Source: Scybalousia_A sp052170555 (GTDB taxonomy: Bacteria > Bacteroidota > Bacteroidia > Bacteroidales > P3). Taken from it: DNA of 61,519 nucleotides. Under the pieces are notes generated by a model that did no database searches, was not told the origin of the DNA, and saw nothing but the letters and a program-made list of their open reading frames with translations. Made by a program: the position numbers and the translations under genes. Positions 16,682-26,519 of this stretch are shown here, piece after piece. How positions within the stretch are numbered: position 1 is the first letter of the stretch; every line of letters begins with the position of its first letter. The stretch lies in the NCBI GenBank assembly GCA_052170555.1, contig JBQNAI010000010.1, forward strand, positions 1 to 61,519, read 5' to 3'.

Positions 16682-18964
16682 ATGAAAGGGATTATTTTTT
16701 CTATACTTGTTATTTTGATTTTGTGTACGAGAGTTGTAGCTCAGCAGAATGATTTTATGAAAATGATTGATAAAAAAGAGTTTTCTGAGATTAAACCTTT
16801 ACTGAAGGAGGTATATAAACAGGATACTAATGTTGCAGATTATTATGATATTATGTATCATTATTATATTAATCAGTATAATGAGGATAGGGATTCACTA
16901 TTTGCTTATTTTTATTTGATAGAATACAATAAACTTGCTAAGAAAAAAATAGAGACATATTCACTTGCAAAATCTGTTTTAGCCAATATATATAAAACAA
17001 AGAGTATTGAAAGATTTGATTTTTATATCGTTCTAACTGCTAACTTTCCTGAATTGAATAATGAAGCAAAACGTATTCGTAATCAGTTAGCTTACGATGA
17101 TTTACAGGAGGAACCTACAATTGATAGGTATAAACACTTTGTGCAATCCTATCCTGATGCTCCTCAGGTAGAGGATGCTTGGCTTTGGCTTAATGAACAT
17201 TTGTTACAATACTATGTTGAGCAAGGTAATATTGATTCTTTGAAATATTTTGCTGCTAATACAACGTCTGATATTTATAAATCGAAGATATTTACGGAAA
17301 TTGATCGCCTATCATTTTCAAAAGCGTTGAAAGAAAATACTATTGATGCATACGTCAAGTATATTAAAGAGTTTCCTCAGGGAGATTATCTACGTATGGC
17401 AAGAACAAATATAGAAAAAGCCAAATACGAACAATATGTTTTGGAAGGGAATATTACTGATATGCTATATTATTTGGACAATAATACTACCGATGACAAA
17501 AATTATGAAGAAGTATTCAATAAACTCTCTCTTTTGGCTATGGAACACTACTCTCTTATTGCAATGCAGAAGATCCAGCAATTGAGACCTAACGAAAAAC
17601 TGTTGAAACATTTTGTTAAGAAATATATTTCAGATTTGGATTTGCATACTATTAATATGTTGATAGAGACTTTTCCTGAACTTACAGATGATAATGATGT
17701 TATAACAGCAAAATCTCAAGCAGAAATATTGGAAGGGCTTAGAAAAAAGACAAAACTTACGTTAGAGGATTACAAAAGAAATAAAATTTTATTTAGAAGT
17801 TTAAATGCTCATACTGCTGCTAAAATTTTTGAAACATTTGAGGATTTGAACTCAGTGCAGCCTAAAAGTAAGGTATTAAATTTTGGATTGAATAATGACG
17901 TGTCTTATATTCAATTAAAAAATGCACGGAGTACAGATATGAATTTTGTTTTGACAGAAAAAATAAATAATACTATTCAGGAGGATAGAGATGTTAGAAT
18001 TTTTGCAAAAGTAGATACTAATGGATATGGCTATTTTGAAGGTTCCACAAATAGAGATATCTTTGTTTCATTGTTCAAAAATGGAGTATGGAGTAAACCT
18101 ATTGTTTTGCCATCCATGATTAATTCTCGTTATGACGAATCTAATCCTATTCTTTCTTCAGATAAGAAAACTCTATTCTTTTCCTCTGATAGAGGATTTA
18201 ATTTTGGGAAAAAAGATATTTATATTGCAGTGCGTGAAGATGTGAACGATTGGGACTGTTGGAGCGAGCCAATACTTTTGAGTGAGGATTTGAACACAAA
18301 AGATAATGATTACATACTTCAGGTTACGCCAAGAGGAGTAGCTGTTAGCCAGGATGATAATTTTAATGCAGAAAATACCATATATTTAGAAGGAAATACA
18401 ATGTTTGATATAGTAAAAGGTAACTTAGTATCAAAGGATATTTTGTCATTTACATCAGTTAAAATTAATATTTACGATAAACAGACTTTGGAACTGAAGA
18501 ATGTTATCCATCCTAATGAGAAAGGTTTTTTTGCTTTTCTAAAATATGAAGACGATGTAGTAATGAGTTGTAAGTTACATAAATATTTCTCACCTTTATC
18601 TCAAGACATACCTTTGTTATATAGTATTGAACAGATGGTATTAAAACAAGAGTTAATAACCATTCATTCTCCCTTTGATGAAAACGGAAATATTACGAAT
18701 ATAGGTAAGAAGAATTTAGAATTGTTGGCAGAAAATTTTAAAAACACTCCTTATGTTCTGACTATTGGAGTACATGCGGTCAAACCTATACAAAAAATGG
18801 ATGAAAATTCACTTTCTGATAAACAGGCTATGGAAATAATAGGGATATTGGTCAAAAATGGTATGGATAAGGAGAATATTATTGCTAAAGGATATGGTAG
18901 AGATAACCTTATGCAAGGGTGGGAAACAGTAAATAGTATAGATATCGGAGTTATGCAGAAATAG
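16682..18964 (+). CDS. TPR / PD40-repeat / OmpA-like envelope protein
   Basis: Starting at ATG 16682 (7 nt after the previous stop, at a clear signal peptide ending VVAQQ) gives 760 residues; an in-frame ATG at 16637 inside the upstream gene is less likely. Residues about 30-400 are helical with TPR-like units (YPDAPQVEDAWLWL, FPQGDYLRMARTN). Residues about 430-560 contain WD40-like PD40 blades (ESNPILSSDKKTLFFSSDRG, KKDIYIA). The C-terminus (ENIIAKGYGRDNL) resembles a shortened OmpA peptidoglycan-binding domain that lacks the canonical NRRVE-type end. The layout recalls Bacteroidota T9SS-associated PorE-like proteins, but that link is an inference. Confidence 0.68.
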   Translation: MKGIIFSILVILILCTRVVAQQNDFMKMIDKKEFSEIKPLLKEVYKQDTNVADYYDIMYHYYINQYNEDRDSLFAYFYLIEYNKLAKKKIETYSLAKSVLANIYKTKSIERFDFYIVLTANFPELNNEAKRIRNQLAYDDLQEEPTIDRYKHFVQSYPDAPQVEDAWLWLNEHLLQYYVEQGNIDSLKYFAANTTSDIYKSKIFTEIDRLSFSKALKENTIDAYVKYIKEFPQGDYLRMARTNIEKAKYEQYVLEGNITDMLYYLDNNTTDDKNYEEVFNKLSLLAMEHYSLIAMQKIQQLRPNEKLLKHFVKKYISDLDLHTINMLIETFPELTDDNDVITAKSQAEILEGLRKKTKLTLEDYKRNKILFRSLNAHTAAKIFETFEDLNSVQPKSKVLNFGLNNDVSYIQLKNARSTDMNFVLTEKINNTIQEDRDVRIFAKVDTNGYGYFEGSTNRDIFVSLFKNGVWSKPIVLPSMINSRYDESNPILSSDKKTLFFSSDRGFNFGKKDIYIAVREDVNDWDCWSEPILLSEDLNTKDNDYILQVTPRGVAVSQDDNFNAENTIYLEGNTMFDIVKGNLVSKDILSFTSVKINIYDKQTLELKNVIHPNEKGFFAFLKYEDDVVMSCKLHKYFSPLSQDIPLLYSIEQMVLKQELITIHSPFDENGNITNIGKKNLELLAENFKNTPYVLTIGVHAVKPIQKMDENSLSDKQAMEIIGILVKNGMDKENIIAKGYGRDNLMQGWETVNSIDIGVMQK

Positions 18965-19070
18965 TGTATTTTAGTATTTGATGTCGGATAGATATACAAA
19001 ATTTTCTTCTATCTTAGGTGCAATTATCATTGCAATTGTAATTTATTTAAAATTAATATATGAGGAAGTG

Positions 19071-19139
19071 TTGAATTATTGTTAAAAAAGAAAAAATTAA
19101 TGTCCCACATTAATTTTTTCTTTTTTAACAATAATTCAA
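19071..19139. repeat. Perfect 32-bp inverted repeat (repeat family locus 4)
   Basis: The arms 19071-19102 and 19108-19139 are perfect complements over 32 bp around a 5-nt loop. The loop and inner arm carry ATGTCCCACAT, so the family heptamer (GTCCCAC) sits at the tip. The hairpin lies between the OmpA-like gene and the antiporter-like gene. It lacks a following T-run, so a simple terminator role does not explain it. Confidence 0.9.
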
Positions 19140-19246
19140 TAAGGTGTGATAATAATATAAAATCGTACAATATTCCTTTGTCCCGTTCGTTATGGACTTC
19201 TATCAGAGTAGTATTAAAAATAATTTTCTAAAACAACAGTAAGATT

Positions 19247-20956
19247 ATGAATGAATGGCTTAGTGGAATTTTTCTCAATATTGGCGACAAAGCGACAAAT
19301 ATAGGTCAAACAATGTTGATGCTAGCATTGACTATTGCCTTAGGCATCTATTTAGGACGATTCAAGGTAAAAGGTATTAGTTTAGGTATAACCTGGGTAC
19401 TTTTTATCGGGATTATTTTGAGTCATTTTGGACACACTTTTCTTGTTAGTCAAGGAATAACGGATAGATATTTTGTGGACCCTAAGATATTTGGTTTTAT
19501 AAAAGAGTTCGGTTTGATATTATTTGTCTATGCTATCGGTTTACAAGTTGGACCAAATTTCTTTTCTTCTCTAAGACAAGGAGGGCTAAATCTCAATTTG
19601 ATGGCATTGCTTGTTATAGTCTTAGCATGTATAACTACTATAGTCATTGGTATTATTACAGATACACCATTGGAGATTATGACGGGAATTATGACAGGAG
19701 CTGTAACAAATACACCATCACTTGGAGCAGCACAACAAACACTTGCAGATTCTGGTAAGGATGGTGCATTCCTATCTTCCGCCTATGCAGTAGCCTATCC
19801 TCTGGCTGTGATAGGTATTATCTTTGTTCCAATGATTGTTAGATACATTGGAAAAATCAATGTAAAGAAAGAAGAGGAAATGGCACGTAATAAAGCCAAA
19901 ATAAAACCTAATGGTATTGCTATTAGAGTTACAAATGATAAATGGGACAAATTAACTATAGGAGAGTTTCTTAAATTATTTGATAAACCTGCTACTGTTA
20001 CCAGGATTAAGAATGATAAAGGCATTATTATGCCTGCCACTAGGGATACTGTGATTAACACTGGTAATACATTGAGAGTAGTAGTCCTTCCAGAATATAA
20101 AGAAGAGATAATTCGTACTTTAGGGGTTGAATGCGAACTTAATGACAAGGAATGGGATATTGATAATGGTAAATTAGAAGCTCATCGCATAGTAGTTACT
20201 AATAAAGAAATACAAGGTAGAACTCTCTATTCTTTACACTTAGAAATGCTGTATAATATAACTATTGCTCGTATTATACGTGCAGGCGTAGAACTTGTTC
20301 CCAATGACGATCTTCAATTACAATTAGGAGATCGTGTCAAAGTAGTAGGTTCTGATGAAAATATTAAGAAAGTTGCTGAAAAATTAGGCAACTCTTTAAA
20401 GAAACTGGATGTCCCTAACCTTATTCCTATATTTTTGGGAATTTTTTTAGGTGTTATATTTGGTCTAATCCCGATCAAATTTCCCGGTATACCACAACCG
20501 GTGAAATTAGGTCTTGCTGGGGGACCGTTAATTGTGGCAATACTTTTATCAAGATTTGGTCCTATGTATAAAGTTGTAACCTTTGTTACTTCCTCTGCCA
20601 ATATGATGATACGAGAGATAGGTATTGCACTATTTTTGGCAGCTGTTGGTTTGACTTGTGGAGATAATTTCGTGTCTACTATTGTGGACGGTGGATATAT
20701 GTGGGTTGTTTATGGATTTATTATCACATTTGTACCTATTATTATTACGACTGTAATCAGTAGATGGTTGTTTAAATTTCCTTACTATACAATAGTGGGA
20801 ATGATAGCAGGATCACATACGGACCCACCTGCACTTGCTTTTGCTAACAACTCAACAGAGACAGACCAACCAGCAACTGCATATGCTACAGTATATCCTT
20901 TAAGTATGTTCTTGCGTATTTTTGCCGCTCAAATATTGATATTGATTAGTTTGTAG
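19247..20956 (+). CDS. YidE/AspT-type transporter with RCK_C domains
   Basis: The 569-residue protein has the aspartate-alanine exchanger layout: about five transmembrane helices, a central cytoplasmic part with two RCK_C (TrkA-C) domains at about residues 205-385, then about five more helices. Repeated family patches are present (GIMTGAVTNTPSLGAAQQT in the first half, GSHTDPPALAFANN in the second). Members exchange amino acids or dicarboxylates, or are orphan YidE proteins, and the substrate here is unknown. A good rho-independent terminator follows at 21020-21060. Confidence 0.87.
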   Translation: MNEWLSGIFLNIGDKATNIGQTMLMLALTIALGIYLGRFKVKGISLGITWVLFIGIILSHFGHTFLVSQGITDRYFVDPKIFGFIKEFGLILFVYAIGLQVGPNFFSSLRQGGLNLNLMALLVIVLACITTIVIGIITDTPLEIMTGIMTGAVTNTPSLGAAQQTLADSGKDGAFLSSAYAVAYPLAVIGIIFVPMIVRYIGKINVKKEEEMARNKAKIKPNGIAIRVTNDKWDKLTIGEFLKLFDKPATVTRIKNDKGIIMPATRDTVINTGNTLRVVVLPEYKEEIIRTLGVECELNDKEWDIDNGKLEAHRIVVTNKEIQGRTLYSLHLEMLYNITIARIIRAGVELVPNDDLQLQLGDRVKVVGSDENIKKVAEKLGNSLKKLDVPNLIPIFLGIFLGVIFGLIPIKFPGIPQPVKLGLAGGPLIVAILLSRFGPMYKVVTFVTSSANMMIREIGIALFLAAVGLTCGDNFVSTIVDGGYMWVVYGFIITFVPIIITTVISRWLFKFPYYTIVGMIAGSHTDPPALAFANNSTETDQPATAYATVYPLSMFLRIFAAQILILISL

Positions 20957-21019
20957 AGAATAGTTTTGAATTAATAGGTATAAAAAAATAATTATATTTA
21001 TCCTTACGGACGTATTTAG

Positions 21020-21060
21020 GTGTGTTATTGTGTTTAATAAAACGAATAGCACACTTTTTT
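21020..21060 (+). terminator. Rho-independent terminator after the YidE/AspT-type gene
   Basis: A 10-bp stem (21020-21029 with 21045-21054, one G-U pair), extended inside by GTTT/AAAC, is followed by six T residues (21055-21060). Confidence 0.8.
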
Positions 21061-21095
21061 GTGTTATTTGAACAAAAAATATTCTTTTAAATATA

Positions 21096-21125
21096 TTGTC
21101 AGGACGCAAAAAAGTCTTACCTTTG
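21096..21125 (+). promoter_or_regulatory. Promoter for the SLC13-type transporter
   Basis: A TTG at 21096-21098 (in ATTG), a 19-nt spacer, and TACCTTTG at 21118-21125 match the Bacteroidota promoter with one -33 mismatch. The leader would be about 105 nt. Confidence 0.65.
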
Positions 21126-21236
21126 CACCTTCATTTCTGAATGATATGGGGGATTATTGTTTATTGTGATGTTATGTTAAGAAACAGAAAGATTAATAGA
21201 GAATATTAATAATATAAAGTAAAAAAATAAAAAAAT

Positions 21237-22697
21237 ATGTCAACACAAAAAACAACTTTTATTGCAGGATTAAAAACTAAGAAATTTATTTCTTTTGCCG
21301 TTTCCTGTTTGATAACATTAGTCATATGGAATTTGCCCTTGGGCTCATTTGGTATAGATGGCTTGACGGTTATTCACAGGAGAATTATAGCAGTATTTGC
21401 ATTTGCTATCCTGTGTTGGATAACAGAGTGTATACCAGCTTGGGCTACGTCCGTAGCCGTGATAGGTATTTTGTTATTTTCGGCATCAGATAGTGCGATT
21501 GCATTTATGACTTCTGGTTTTGAGACAGAGGATTTGCTTTCATACAAGTCACTTTTAGCAACATTTGCAGACCCGATAGTAATTCTATTTTTAGGAGGAT
21601 TTATTTTAGCAGAAGCGGCAAGTAAAACAGGTTTGGATGTGGTGTTTGCACGTTCTTTATTAAAACCTTTTGGTAAGAAGAGTGATATTGTACTATTGGG
21701 ATTTTTATTGGTGACAGGTATTTTTTCAATGTTTGTATCTAATACGGCGACTGCGGCAATGATGTTAACCTTTTTAGCACCTGTATTCAAAGCATTACCA
21801 TCGGATGGGAAAGGGCGTGTCGCACTCACATTAGCTATCCCTGTTGCTGCAAACATTGGAGGAATGGGGTCACCGATAGGTACACCCCCGAATATGATTG
21901 CACTAAAATACTTAAATGATCCTGAAGGACTTAATATGGGAATAGGTTTTGGTCAATGGATGTTAGTGATGCTTCCCTATGCTGTTTTATTACTTTTCAT
22001 AGGATGGTTCTTTTTAAAAAGAATGTTCCCTTTTAAAGCAAAAACTATTGATTTGCGTATAGAAGGTGATGTGAAAAAAGATTGGAGAACGGTAGTAGTT
22101 GCTGTTACTTTTATTCTCACAGTTGCTTTATGGTTATTGGATCGTGTAACAGGAGTGAATGCTAATGCAGTTGCTATGCTTCCTATTGTTGTATTTGCTA
22201 TTACTGGAGTAATTAAAGCTAAGGATTTGCAAGGATTAAGTTGGGATGTATTGTGGATGGTAGCCGGTGGTTTTGCTTTGGGTTTGGCACTGAATTCTTC
22301 TGGTTTAGCCAAGGCTATGATTGAAAGCATACCTTTTGGTTCTTTTTCTCCACTGCTTATATTGATAATATCAGGTATAATTTGTTATTTACTTTCCAAT
22401 TTTATTTCAAATACAGCGACAGCTGCCTTACTTGTTCCTATTCTTGCATTAGTTGCAAAAGGTATGGGAGACAGTCTCGGAGTTATTGGTGGAGTTGCCA
22501 CTATTCTTATCGGAATTGCGGTTGCAGCTTCCTGTGCAATGTGTTTGCCTATTTCTACACCGCCCAATGCAATTGCCTATTCAACAGGTTTAGTAGAACA
22601 AAAGCAAATGCTTCGTATAGGTTTGTTGATGGGAATTATAGGAATGGCAATAGGTTATATGTTATTAATTTTGTTAGGTCAAATAGGTTATTTCTAA
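21237..22697 (+). CDS. SLC13/DASS-family sodium:carboxylate symporter
   Basis: The 486-residue membrane protein has the two inverted SNT signatures of the divalent-anion:Na+ symporter family: SNTATAAMM near 160 and SNTATAALL near 386. Paired substrate-loop motifs are also present (GSPIGTPPNMIAL near 211 and PISTPPNAIAYSTG near 438). Such carriers import succinate, citrate, sulfate or related anions with sodium. The substrate is not determined by sequence, but C4-dicarboxylate would suit an anaerobe. The gene stands alone, with its own promoter and terminator. Confidence 0.88.
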   Translation: MSTQKTTFIAGLKTKKFISFAVSCLITLVIWNLPLGSFGIDGLTVIHRRIIAVFAFAILCWITECIPAWATSVAVIGILLFSASDSAIAFMTSGFETEDLLSYKSLLATFADPIVILFLGGFILAEAASKTGLDVVFARSLLKPFGKKSDIVLLGFLLVTGIFSMFVSNTATAAMMLTFLAPVFKALPSDGKGRVALTLAIPVAANIGGMGSPIGTPPNMIALKYLNDPEGLNMGIGFGQWMLVMLPYAVLLLFIGWFFLKRMFPFKAKTIDLRIEGDVKKDWRTVVVAVTFILTVALWLLDRVTGVNANAVAMLPIVVFAITGVIKAKDLQGLSWDVLWMVAGGFALGLALNSSGLAKAMIESIPFGSFSPLLILIISGIICYLLSNFISNTATAALLVPILALVAKGMGDSLGVIGGVATILIGIAVAASCAMCLPISTPPNAIAYSTGLVEQKQMLRIGLLMGIIGMAIGYMLLILLGQIGYF

Positions 22698-22759
22698 AAT
22701 AGGAAGATAGACAATACTGTAATAAACGTATTATTGTTTATATGGTATTAAAAAAAAAC

Positions 22760-22806
22760 GGATATGGAATAGGTAGTTTAGATTACCTATTCCATATCCT
22801 TTTTTT
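22760..22806 (+). terminator. Strong intrinsic terminator after the SLC13-type gene
   Basis: A perfect 16-bp stem (22760-22775 with 22784-22799) around an 8-nt loop is followed by seven T residues (22800-22806). A preceding A-tract would let it work in both directions. Confidence 0.93.
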
Positions 22807-22923
22807 GTTTGATGTTTTATGATTTAGGAATTAAAATATATTTATTGGGGTAGGAGTAACGATATGACAAATAATAATTGATATGATCTAATATTCTGAA
22901 AACTGGGATCATAAAAAGATTCT

Positions 22924-22946
22924 TTAATGTGAGACTTTATTATTTA
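22924..22946. repeat. Intergenic repeat family locus 5 (single unit)
   Basis: The sequence TTAATGTGAGACTTTATTA contains the heptamer GTGAGAC with AT-rich flanks like those of the inverted copy at locus 1. There is no hairpin partner. Confidence 0.55.
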
Positions 22947-23111
22947 ATAACTAAGAATATTTTTTGTTAAGTTTTGTTTGATATACCTATTTAGGAAAAT
23001 TACTTAATTTATACTGGACTTGTCAATGTAATAAAATTATCGGAGTAATATTTTTTCTAAATTGTTTGTACAAAAGTATGTTTTTATTATCACATTGTCG
23101 TTTTTTATTTG

Positions 23112-23119
23112 TAACTTTG
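23112..23119 (+). promoter_or_regulatory. -7 promoter box for mfd
   Basis: TAACTTTG followed by C matches TAnnTTTG. The transcript would start at about 23124-23126. This makes the ATG at 23127 leaderless and favours the in-frame ATG at 23166 as the translation start. Confidence 0.55.
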
Positions 23120-23165
23120 CAATCCTATGAGAAGTGTGGTAGCGAACTACTCTAATGAGATTAAA

Positions 23166-26100
23166 ATGCAAGATTTGGTAAAAGAAATTACCAAAATCAA
23201 CTCCAAAGTTAATATTAGTACTTTGGCTGGTAGTTTTTTTGCATTCGTAGTTGCTGCTATTAAAAATCTAACGCCACAACTCAATCACTTAATTGTATTG
23301 CCTGATAAGGATTCAGCTGCTTATCTTTCTAATGATTTAGAGACTCTTTTTGAGGAAACAGAATTAGACTATACTCAAAAATCTATTCTTTTTTATCCTG
23401 CAACTAGTAAACAGCCTTATTCATCCGATAGAATAGAAAATGCTAATATTATTCTTAGATTAGGGACGCTTAATAGATTGAATAATGGTGAAAAACTTGT
23501 GGTTGTAACCTATGCAGAGGCTATATGCGAAAAAGTTGCGAGTAAGAGATTAATAAAATCTAAGTCCATTACAATAAAAAGAGGAGATAATATATCAATT
23601 GATAATTTAATAGATATATTAACAGAATATAATTTTGAAATGGTTGACTTTGTCACGAAGAGTGGTGAATATGCCATCAGAGGAGGTATTATTGATATTT
23701 TTTCTTTCTCTCAGCAAAAACCATTGCGTGTAGAGATGATAGGTGATACAGTAGAAAGTATAAGGACTTTTGATATAGTGTCGCAGATGAGCATAACAAA
23801 AATAGATAGTTTTGTTGTTGTGCCAAATTTACAAAACAATGAAAATACAAATGAAATAAAATCGGAAGATTTTTTTTCATATTTTGGTAATGACACTGTC
23901 ATTTGGACTAAGGAATTGGCAATTACGATGAAAAAGATTGCTGATTATTACTCCTTGGCTGAAAAAATATATGCTCAGAATGAAAATGCAATAGAAAAAT
24001 TGCAACCTAAGGACTTATTTTCTTCAAAGCAAGAAATATGTAGTAGTATAAAAAAATACAATACTGTAGAATTAGGATTATCTTATTTTGATTTTGAATA
24101 CATACATTTTGATTACTCTACACAAGAGCAGCCTTTGTTCAATAAGAATATGGATTTGTTTGCCCAAAAATTGGAACAATTGACATTTGATGGCTATAAT
24201 AACCATTTTCTTGTAAAAGACGACAAGCAGAAGCAACGAATTGAAAGGGTAATTGAACAATATGTTGCAAAAGAAAGGATGATTAAGGTTGATTATTTGC
24301 CATTTAATATATCCCAGGGCTTTATAGATAATGAACGAAAGGAGATATATTTTACCGATCATCAACTTTTTAATAGATTTCATAGATATACTATTCAGGA
24401 TTCGGCGGAAGATAATGAAAGATTAACAATTGAAGACCTTGTGGCACTAAAACCTGGAGACTATGTTACGCATATAGACTATGGTGTGGGTATTTTTTCT
24501 GGTTTAGAGAAGATAGATAATAATGGTAAGCAACAGGAGGCAATTAGATTGATATATAAGAACAATGATGTCTTATATATATCCATTCACTCATTACATA
24601 AAATCAGTAGATACTCAGGTAAAGAGGGAATAGAGCCCAAATTGAATCGTCTTGGTTCAAGTGCTTGGCAGCAATTAAAACAAAAAACCAAGAAGAAGGT
24701 AAAAGATATTGCAAAGGATTTGATTAGATTGTATGCACAAAGGAAAGCTAGTAAAGGTTTTCAATATTCGCAAGATAGTTATTTGCAACATGAATTGGAA
24801 GCGTCTTTTTTGTTTGAAGATACAATAGATCAATATAAGGCAACCAAGGCGGTCAAGCAAGACATGGAGAAACCTTACCCTATGGATAGATTAGTTTGTG
24901 GTGATGTGGGATTTGGTAAAACAGAGGTTGCTATTCGTGCGGCATTCAAAGCGGTTTGTGATAATAAACAGGTAGCAGTTTTGGTTCCTACTACAATTTT
25001 AGCATTTCAACACTATAAAACTTTTAGTGAAAGATTACAAAATATGCCTTGCAAAGTAGATTATCTTAATAGGTTTAGAACTATTAAAGAAAAATCCAAA
25101 ATTCAGGAAGATTTGAAGGCTGGGAAGATAGACATATTGATAGGAACGCATAAAATAGTTGGAAAGGATATTGATTTTAAGGATTTAGGGTTACTTATTG
25201 TTGACGAAGAGCAGAAGTTTGGTGTAAGTATGAAGGAAAAATTGCGACAAATGAAAGTTAATGTGGATACTTTGACTTTGACAGCAACACCTATACCACG
25301 TACATTACAATTTTCATTAATGGGAGCAAGAGATTTGTCAGTTATTAGTACACCTCCTGCCAACAGACAGCCTGTTACGACCCAGGTATCGACATTTGAC
25401 AAGGATTTGATTAGGAATGCTATTACCAAGGAATTATCCCGTGGAGGTCAGGTGTTTTTCGTACATAACAGGGTACAGAATATTTATGAGATTGCTTCAC
25501 TTGTAGAATGTTTAGTACCAAATGCAAGAGTTGGGGTAGGGCATGGGAAGATGGAAGGAATACAATTGGAAAATGTTATGTTGGATTTTATCAACGAAGA
25601 GTATGATGTTTTAGTCGCTACGACTATTGTTGAGAATGGGTTAGATATTCCCAATGCCAATACTATAATTATAAACGATGCACATACCTATGGACTGAGT
25701 GATTTGCATCAATTACGGGGTAGAGTAGGAAGAAGCAACAAGAAAGCTTTTTGTTATTTACTCATTCCTAATAAAGAAGTAATGACGGAGCAAGCACATA
25801 GACGTTTAGTGGCAATAGAGGAATTTTCTTCCATAGGGAGTGGTTTTGCTATAGCGATGAGAGATTTAGATATCAGAGGTGCTGGCAATATATTGGGAGC
25901 AGAGCAAAGTGGCTTCATATCTGAAGTCGGCTACGATATGTATAATAAAATTCTTGTGGAGGCAATGCAAGAATTAAAAGAAGATGAATTGAAGGAATTG
26001 TTTGATAAAGAAAATCAAAATAATATTGAGAGTTTTTCCGGGGTAATTAAAACTTCAAAAGAATGTACTATTGAAACTGATTTAGAAGTCTTGATTCCTG

Positions 26101-26504
26101 ATAATTATATTACAAATATTACAGAAAGACTAAAAATTTACAAAGAATTAGATTCTATTACAGATGATGAAGAACTATCTATTTTAATGGAGGAACTATC
26201 TGATAGATTCGGGAAAATACCTACTCAAACACTAGATTTATTTGAAATAGTAAAGATTCGTAAGATAGCGAGTGGACTTGGAATTGAGAAATTAGTTTTA
26301 AAAAGAAGTAAAATGCAAATTAATTTCACTTCTTCGCAAATTAATTTTGTTGATAAAAGCAAATTTCAGAATATCTTGTCATTTGTTAACAAGTACTCAC
26401 AACATTGTCAATTGAAAGAGGAGGGAGAAATATTACAACTGACCATTGAGAAGGTTAAGAGTGTGAGTCAAGCTAAAAAAATTCTTTGTTATTTTAGTGA
26501 ATAA
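23166..26504 (+). CDS. mfd: Transcription-repair coupling factor Mfd
   Basis: This 1112-residue DNA translocase removes stalled RNA polymerase and recruits UvrA. Visible in order: the N-terminal UvrB-like module (with NISTLAGSFFAF), the CarD-like RNA polymerase-binding domain (LKPGDYVTHIDYGVGIF), Walker A CGDVGFGKTE, a DEEQ box in VDEEQKFGV, TATPIPRTLQ, and helicase domain 2 with LRGRVGRSNKKAF and RDLDIRGAGNILG. The C-terminal TRCF domain is complete. I chose ATG 23166, not ATG 23127, because a -7 box ends 8 nt before 23127 and homologs begin at the DL motif. The recJ gene follows after 15 nt. Confidence 0.95.
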   Translation: MQDLVKEITKINSKVNISTLAGSFFAFVVAAIKNLTPQLNHLIVLPDKDSAAYLSNDLETLFEETELDYTQKSILFYPATSKQPYSSDRIENANIILRLGTLNRLNNGEKLVVVTYAEAICEKVASKRLIKSKSITIKRGDNISIDNLIDILTEYNFEMVDFVTKSGEYAIRGGIIDIFSFSQQKPLRVEMIGDTVESIRTFDIVSQMSITKIDSFVVVPNLQNNENTNEIKSEDFFSYFGNDTVIWTKELAITMKKIADYYSLAEKIYAQNENAIEKLQPKDLFSSKQEICSSIKKYNTVELGLSYFDFEYIHFDYSTQEQPLFNKNMDLFAQKLEQLTFDGYNNHFLVKDDKQKQRIERVIEQYVAKERMIKVDYLPFNISQGFIDNERKEIYFTDHQLFNRFHRYTIQDSAEDNERLTIEDLVALKPGDYVTHIDYGVGIFSGLEKIDNNGKQQEAIRLIYKNNDVLYISIHSLHKISRYSGKEGIEPKLNRLGSSAWQQLKQKTKKKVKDIAKDLIRLYAQRKASKGFQYSQDSYLQHELEASFLFEDTIDQYKATKAVKQDMEKPYPMDRLVCGDVGFGKTEVAIRAAFKAVCDNKQVAVLVPTTILAFQHYKTFSERLQNMPCKVDYLNRFRTIKEKSKIQEDLKAGKIDILIGTHKIVGKDIDFKDLGLLIVDEEQKFGVSMKEKLRQMKVNVDTLTLTATPIPRTLQFSLMGARDLSVISTPPANRQPVTTQVSTFDKDLIRNAITKELSRGGQVFFVHNRVQNIYEIASLVECLVPNARVGVGHGKMEGIQLENVMLDFINEEYDVLVATTIVENGLDIPNANTIIINDAHTYGLSDLHQLRGRVGRSNKKAFCYLLIPNKEVMTEQAHRRLVAIEEFSSIGSGFAIAMRDLDIRGAGNILGAEQSGFISEVGYDMYNKILVEAMQELKEDELKELFDKENQNNIESFSGVIKTSKECTIETDLEVLIPDNYITNITERLKIYKELDSITDDEELSILMEELSDRFGKIPTQTLDLFEIVKIRKIASGLGIEKLVLKRSKMQINFTSSQINFVDKSKFQNILSFVNKYSQHCQLKEEGEILQLTIEKVKSVSQAKKILCYFSE

Positions 26505-26519
26505 TAAAATAAGATATAT

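Larger units (their letters stand above)
22698..23165. other. Intergenic region before mfd
   Basis: This gap of about 470 nt holds the intrinsic terminator at 22760-22806, a single repeat-family unit at 22924-22946 and a TAACTTTG -7 box at 23112-23119. Nothing else was recognised. Confidence 0.6.

Noticed and set aside
21374..21856. Long open frame antisense to the SLC13-type gene
   Set aside because: It lies wholly inside a conserved gene, reads as low-complexity residues and has no family motif; it is a shadow of the plus-strand code.
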